Assembly (NCBI GenBank): GCA_947174615.1
Contig: CAMWJQ010000202.1
Span: 1 to 7,229, forward strand
Direction of reading: 5' to 3'
Length of the DNA: 7,229 nt
From: an uncultured Lachnospiraceae bacterium
GTDB taxonomy: Bacteria; Bacillota; Clostridia; Lachnospirales; Lachnospiraceae
Of this stretch, positions 5,767 to 7,229 are shown piece by piece. The notes below the pieces were generated by a model. The model did no database searches and was not told where the DNA came from. It saw nothing but the letters and a program-made list of their open reading frames with translations. Each line of letters opens with the position of its first letter. Position 1 is the stretch's first letter. The position numbers and the translations under genes were made by a program.

Positions 5767-6618
5767 TTATGCATTCTGAATAGTGGAAAACTGCGTGGAA
5801 TCCAAAAATTCCTGAATCAGATGTTTCGTGTGTTCGGGTGACTCGTAGGGCTTGCAGAACGAAAAATCCTGCGATAGATTGTCAATATCCTCCATTGCGT
5901 TTTTGACCTCCATCATGGTCTGTATAGGGATTTCCGCGGCTGACACATAGTCAAGCTGCAATGGGTTTAACCGATGACTTTGGATCGCATAATTGACTCT
6001 GTCCTTGCATTTGCATCTGCCGCCGCCATATTCTCCGCAATACTGTCCAAGAAAATCTGCCATTTTTTTGCGCACACGGGAAAGACGCTGGCGGTATGCC
6101 TCCGGGGTTATTTCCAGAAGTTCTGCCGCAATTCGACTGTCAATATGAAACATAGTGCCTAAGATGAAGATGCATCTGCTTTCCACGTCGAGGCATTGCA
6201 GCATCACATTGGTACAGGATAATTTCAATTCTTCAGCCAGAATGCCCTGTTCCACATTCTGTGTTAAATCAGGGACATCCTGTATTTTTGCATGTTCAAT
6301 GTCGTCTCCATAATACGCAAAATTTAACGGATACCTGCCAAACATATGCTTTTTGTAATTTTTGAGGTGGTTTGCCGCGATGCGAAATACCCATGTCGTA
6401 AAGGAGCTCTCTCCTCTGAATGAGGACAGATGCGTAATCATTTTCAGCAGAATGTCCTGCGTGGCGTCCTCTGCGTCCGCAAAGGTGCCGAGCATCCGAA
6501 GCGACATATTAAATACGATGTCCTGCACACCGGCAATGAGCGTTTCATGTGCCTTTTTGTCGCCTGCGGTGGCTTTCCCGACCAAATCCTGCAGTTCGTC
6601 ATTCGTTTTATCATTCAT
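5767..6618 (-). CDS. ECF-type sigma-70 family RNA polymerase sigma factor with C-terminal extension
   Basis: 283 residues; simple ECF factors are usually about 160-200. Sigma region 2 spans about 28-95 (RMLGTFADAEDATQDILLKM, then FRGESSFTTWVFRIAANHLKNYKK), region 4 about 132-188 (CLDVESRCIFIL, RIAAELLEITPEAYRQRLSRVRKK). The remaining 95 residues are extra: CGEYGGGRCKCKDRVNYAI (194-212) has Cys at 194, 202 and 204 and could bind metal, followed by a helical region to the end. No anti-sigma gene is adjacent, so the extension may do the controlling, an inference. The start ATG at 6618 has AGGAGG (6633-6628) 9 bases upstream, and overlaps the TGA of a short upstream ORF (ATGA). The DUF2461 gene follows within 15 bases. 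The target promoters are unknown. Confidence 0.93.
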   Translation of the reverse strand: MNDKTNDELQDLVGKATAGDKKAHETLIAGVQDIVFNMSLRMLGTFADAEDATQDILLKMITHLSSFRGESSFTTWVFRIAANHLKNYKKHMFGRYPLNFAYYGDDIEHAKIQDVPDLTQNVEQGILAEELKLSCTNVMLQCLDVESRCIFILGTMFHIDSRIAAELLEITPEAYRQRLSRVRKKMADFLGQYCGEYGGGRCKCKDRVNYAIQSHRLNPLQLDYVSAAEIPIQTMMEVKNAMEDIDNLSQDFSFCKPYESPEHTKHLIQEFLDSTQFSTIQNA

Positions 6619-6761
6619 AGATTTTTACCTCCTACTCTATTAGACAACGCACGCCTGCCTTTGTGACATAAGAAATTTTTTTCCTGTCTATCTTCTATCA
6701 GCTGCTTATTTAACAGGGCAAGTTTGGGCACATCTTTTATAGTACATTTTTGAAGCTGCAT
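6615..6761 (-). pseudogene. GNAT acetyltransferase 5' fragment, 48 codons, overlapping the sigma factor start
   Basis: Minus-strand ORF from ATG 6761-6759 to TGA 6617-6615, with a good ribosome binding site (GGAGG, 6 bases before the ATG). The first 25 or so residues, MQLQKCTIKDVPKLALLNKQ then LIED, read like the N-terminus of a GNAT N-acetyltransferase (first strand, then KDV..LA.LNKQLIEDE-type helix). After about residue 27 the likeness ends, and the ORF stops after LSNRVGGKNL. The family is about 140-170 residues, so this is a truncated copy. Its TGA overlaps the sigma factor ATG as ATGA, so translation of the fragment could feed ribosomes to the sigma gene. It could also now act as a leader peptide. 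Family assignment rests on a short match. Confidence 0.55.
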
Positions 6762-6801
6762 TGTGTTCCTCCGTCCAATTTCTATTTTTTAATGTTATCA
6801 A

Positions 6802-6810
6802 ATTATAGCA
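6802..6810 (-). promoter_or_regulatory. Extended -10 promoter of the GNAT fragment/sigma/DUF2461 cluster
   Basis: Minus strand TGC-TATAAT (6810-6802): a perfect -10 with the TGn extension, about 40 bases before the ORF ATG at 6761. No good -35 sits 17 bases upstream (TAGGAA), consistent with an extended -10 promoter or an activated one. The sequence GGAAAC in that place also resembles -35 elements used by some ECF factors, so self-activation is possible but unproven. Confidence 0.6.
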
Positions 6811-6831
6811 TAGGAATCATCAGTTTCCTAT
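6810..6831. promoter_or_regulatory. Inverted repeat over the -35/spacer of the sigma cluster promoter
   Basis: ATAGGAA (6810-6816) and its exact reverse complement TTCCTAT (6825-6831) with an 8-base spacer. The dyad covers the -35 and the spacer of the minus-strand promoter and abuts its extended -10, a place where a bound regulator would block or recruit polymerase. No regulator is identified. Confidence 0.45.
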
Positions 6832-6835
6832 CTAT

Positions 6836-7070
6836 TTTCAAAAGATCAATACCAGGATGCATTCCAAGCAATGATTGCATATGGTATACAGGTGTGCTAT
6901 AATCAGGAAAATAAACTGTGCATTTGCCAATAATGATCGTGCAGGACATTGTTATGAGGCAGTTGGATTTCAGCCGGTTGGAAAGGTCGAACTTTAGCGG
7001 GGAGGTAAATAGATGGATAAGCATATGTTGGGTAACATGGGGAGCGGCGCAGTGGCGAAAAGAACTGTGA
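6836..7070 (+). pseudogene. Decayed GNAT-like 3' end, several frames
   Basis: The clearest piece is 6911-6988, reading INCAFANNDRAGHCYEAVGF then QPVGKV, which matches the GNAT C-terminal pattern N..A..CYE..GF..VG. It meets TAG three codons after GKV. Skipping one base near 6988 continues as FSGEVNRWISICW and further to a TGA at 7068-7070. Upstream, another frame (about 6836-6907) reads KDQYQDAFQAMIAYGIQVCY, which could be the preceding helix but ends in stops. So the region needs at least two frame changes and has no start: a remnant, not a gene. It runs away from the other GNAT-like fragment at 6761. Assignment rests mainly on one 20-residue motif. Confidence 0.45.
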
Positions 7071-7075
7071 TATGA

Positions 7076-7111
7076 TATACTGGCGGTCGAAAAGACTGCC
7101 CGCTCAGTATA
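7076..7111. repeat. Bulged hairpin
   Basis: TATACT-GGCGGTC (7076-7088), GAAAA loop, GACTGCC (7094-7100), a 5-base bulge, then AGTATA (7106-7111). One G-T wobble in the inner stem. There is no T-run after it on either strand, so it is not an obvious terminator. Confidence 0.5.
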
Positions 7112-7123
7112 AAGTTATGCACA

Positions 7124-7163
7124 CAGCCGCATAAGGAAATATGCCGCTTCGCGGCTGCGGCTG
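7124..7163. repeat. Hairpin with one-sided bulge, similar in architecture to the one at 1628-1667
   Basis: Outer stem CAGCCGCA (7124-7131) with TGCGGCTG (7156-7163), an 11-base A-rich bulge on the 5' side only, and an inner stem GCCGC-TTC-GCGGC (7143-7155). The remaining bases to 7229 hold no supported gene; an open plus frame containing MGLSENAVYPQYIVV runs off the window edge but lacks a ribosome binding site. Confidence 0.55.
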
Positions 7164-7229
7164 GCGCAATGGGACTGTCGGAAAATGCAGTGTATCCACA
7201 ATATATCGTTGTCCGAATAAATAGTTCAA

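Noticed and set aside
6803..7024. Minus-strand ORF of 73 codons
   Set aside because: No ribosome binding site before its ATG, no recognisable family, and it is opposite the GNAT-like remnant on the plus strand.
7004..7063. Short plus-strand ORF (MDKHMLGNMGSGAVAKRTVI) behind GGGGAGG
   Set aside because: Only 20 codons, and the same bases read as a GNAT-like continuation in another frame; no independent support.
7173..7229. Plus frame starting MGLSENAVYPQ at the window end
   Set aside because: No ribosome binding site and only about 19 codons visible; cannot be judged.

Overview
The window looks like a stretch of a Clostridia chromosome, most likely Lachnospiraceae or a close relative. This is inferred from the short eukaryote/archaea-like prolyl-tRNA synthetase, a BlaI/M56-peptidase pair, strong AGGAGG-type ribosome binding sites, mixed base composition and an ECF sigma factor of a type common in gut Clostridia. 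No database search was possible, so the taxonomy is a judgement.

Layout from left to right. (1) Bases 1-1085, minus strand: the first 361 codons of proS, cut by the window edge. (2) Bases 1086-1213: a strong minus-strand hairpin with a U-tract whose 5' arm resembles a T-box antiterminator. (3) Bases 1214-1483, minus: a small secreted/membrane protein of 89 residues just upstream of proS. (4) Bases 1484-1930: a regulatory intergenic region. It holds a 20-bp palindrome, a composite hairpin element that on the minus strand contains a 12-codon ORF with a ribosome binding site followed by a terminator, and two near-identical dyad operators over a TTGACA promoter. (5) Bases 1931-5086, plus: a two-gene regulatory operon, a BlaI/MecI-type repressor followed by a 925-residue BlaR1/MecR1-type M56 metallopeptidase. 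Its extracytoplasmic C-terminal region of about 550 residues shows no penicillin-binding motif that I could find and appears to contain an internally duplicated domain. (6) Bases 5068-6761, minus: an apparent three-ORF cluster made of a 48-codon fragment resembling the start of a GNAT acetyltransferase, an ECF-type sigma factor with an extra cysteine-containing C-terminal region, and a DUF2461 protein. It converges on, and overlaps, the end of the M56 gene. (7) Bases 6762-7229: a promoter with an extended -10, a decayed GNAT-like 3' end on the plus strand, and two hairpins; no intact gene.

How the parts may work together. By analogy with BlaR1/BlaI and MecR1/MecI, the M56 protein should sense something outside the membrane, activate its cytoplasmic zinc protease (HEYIH) and relieve repression by the BlaI-like protein at the two operators in front of its own operon. 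No effector gene accompanies the pair here, so the controlled genes are either elsewhere or lie leftward, across the shared intergenic region. The most unusual parts are the sensor domain of this pair and the attenuator-like hairpin element in front of it.
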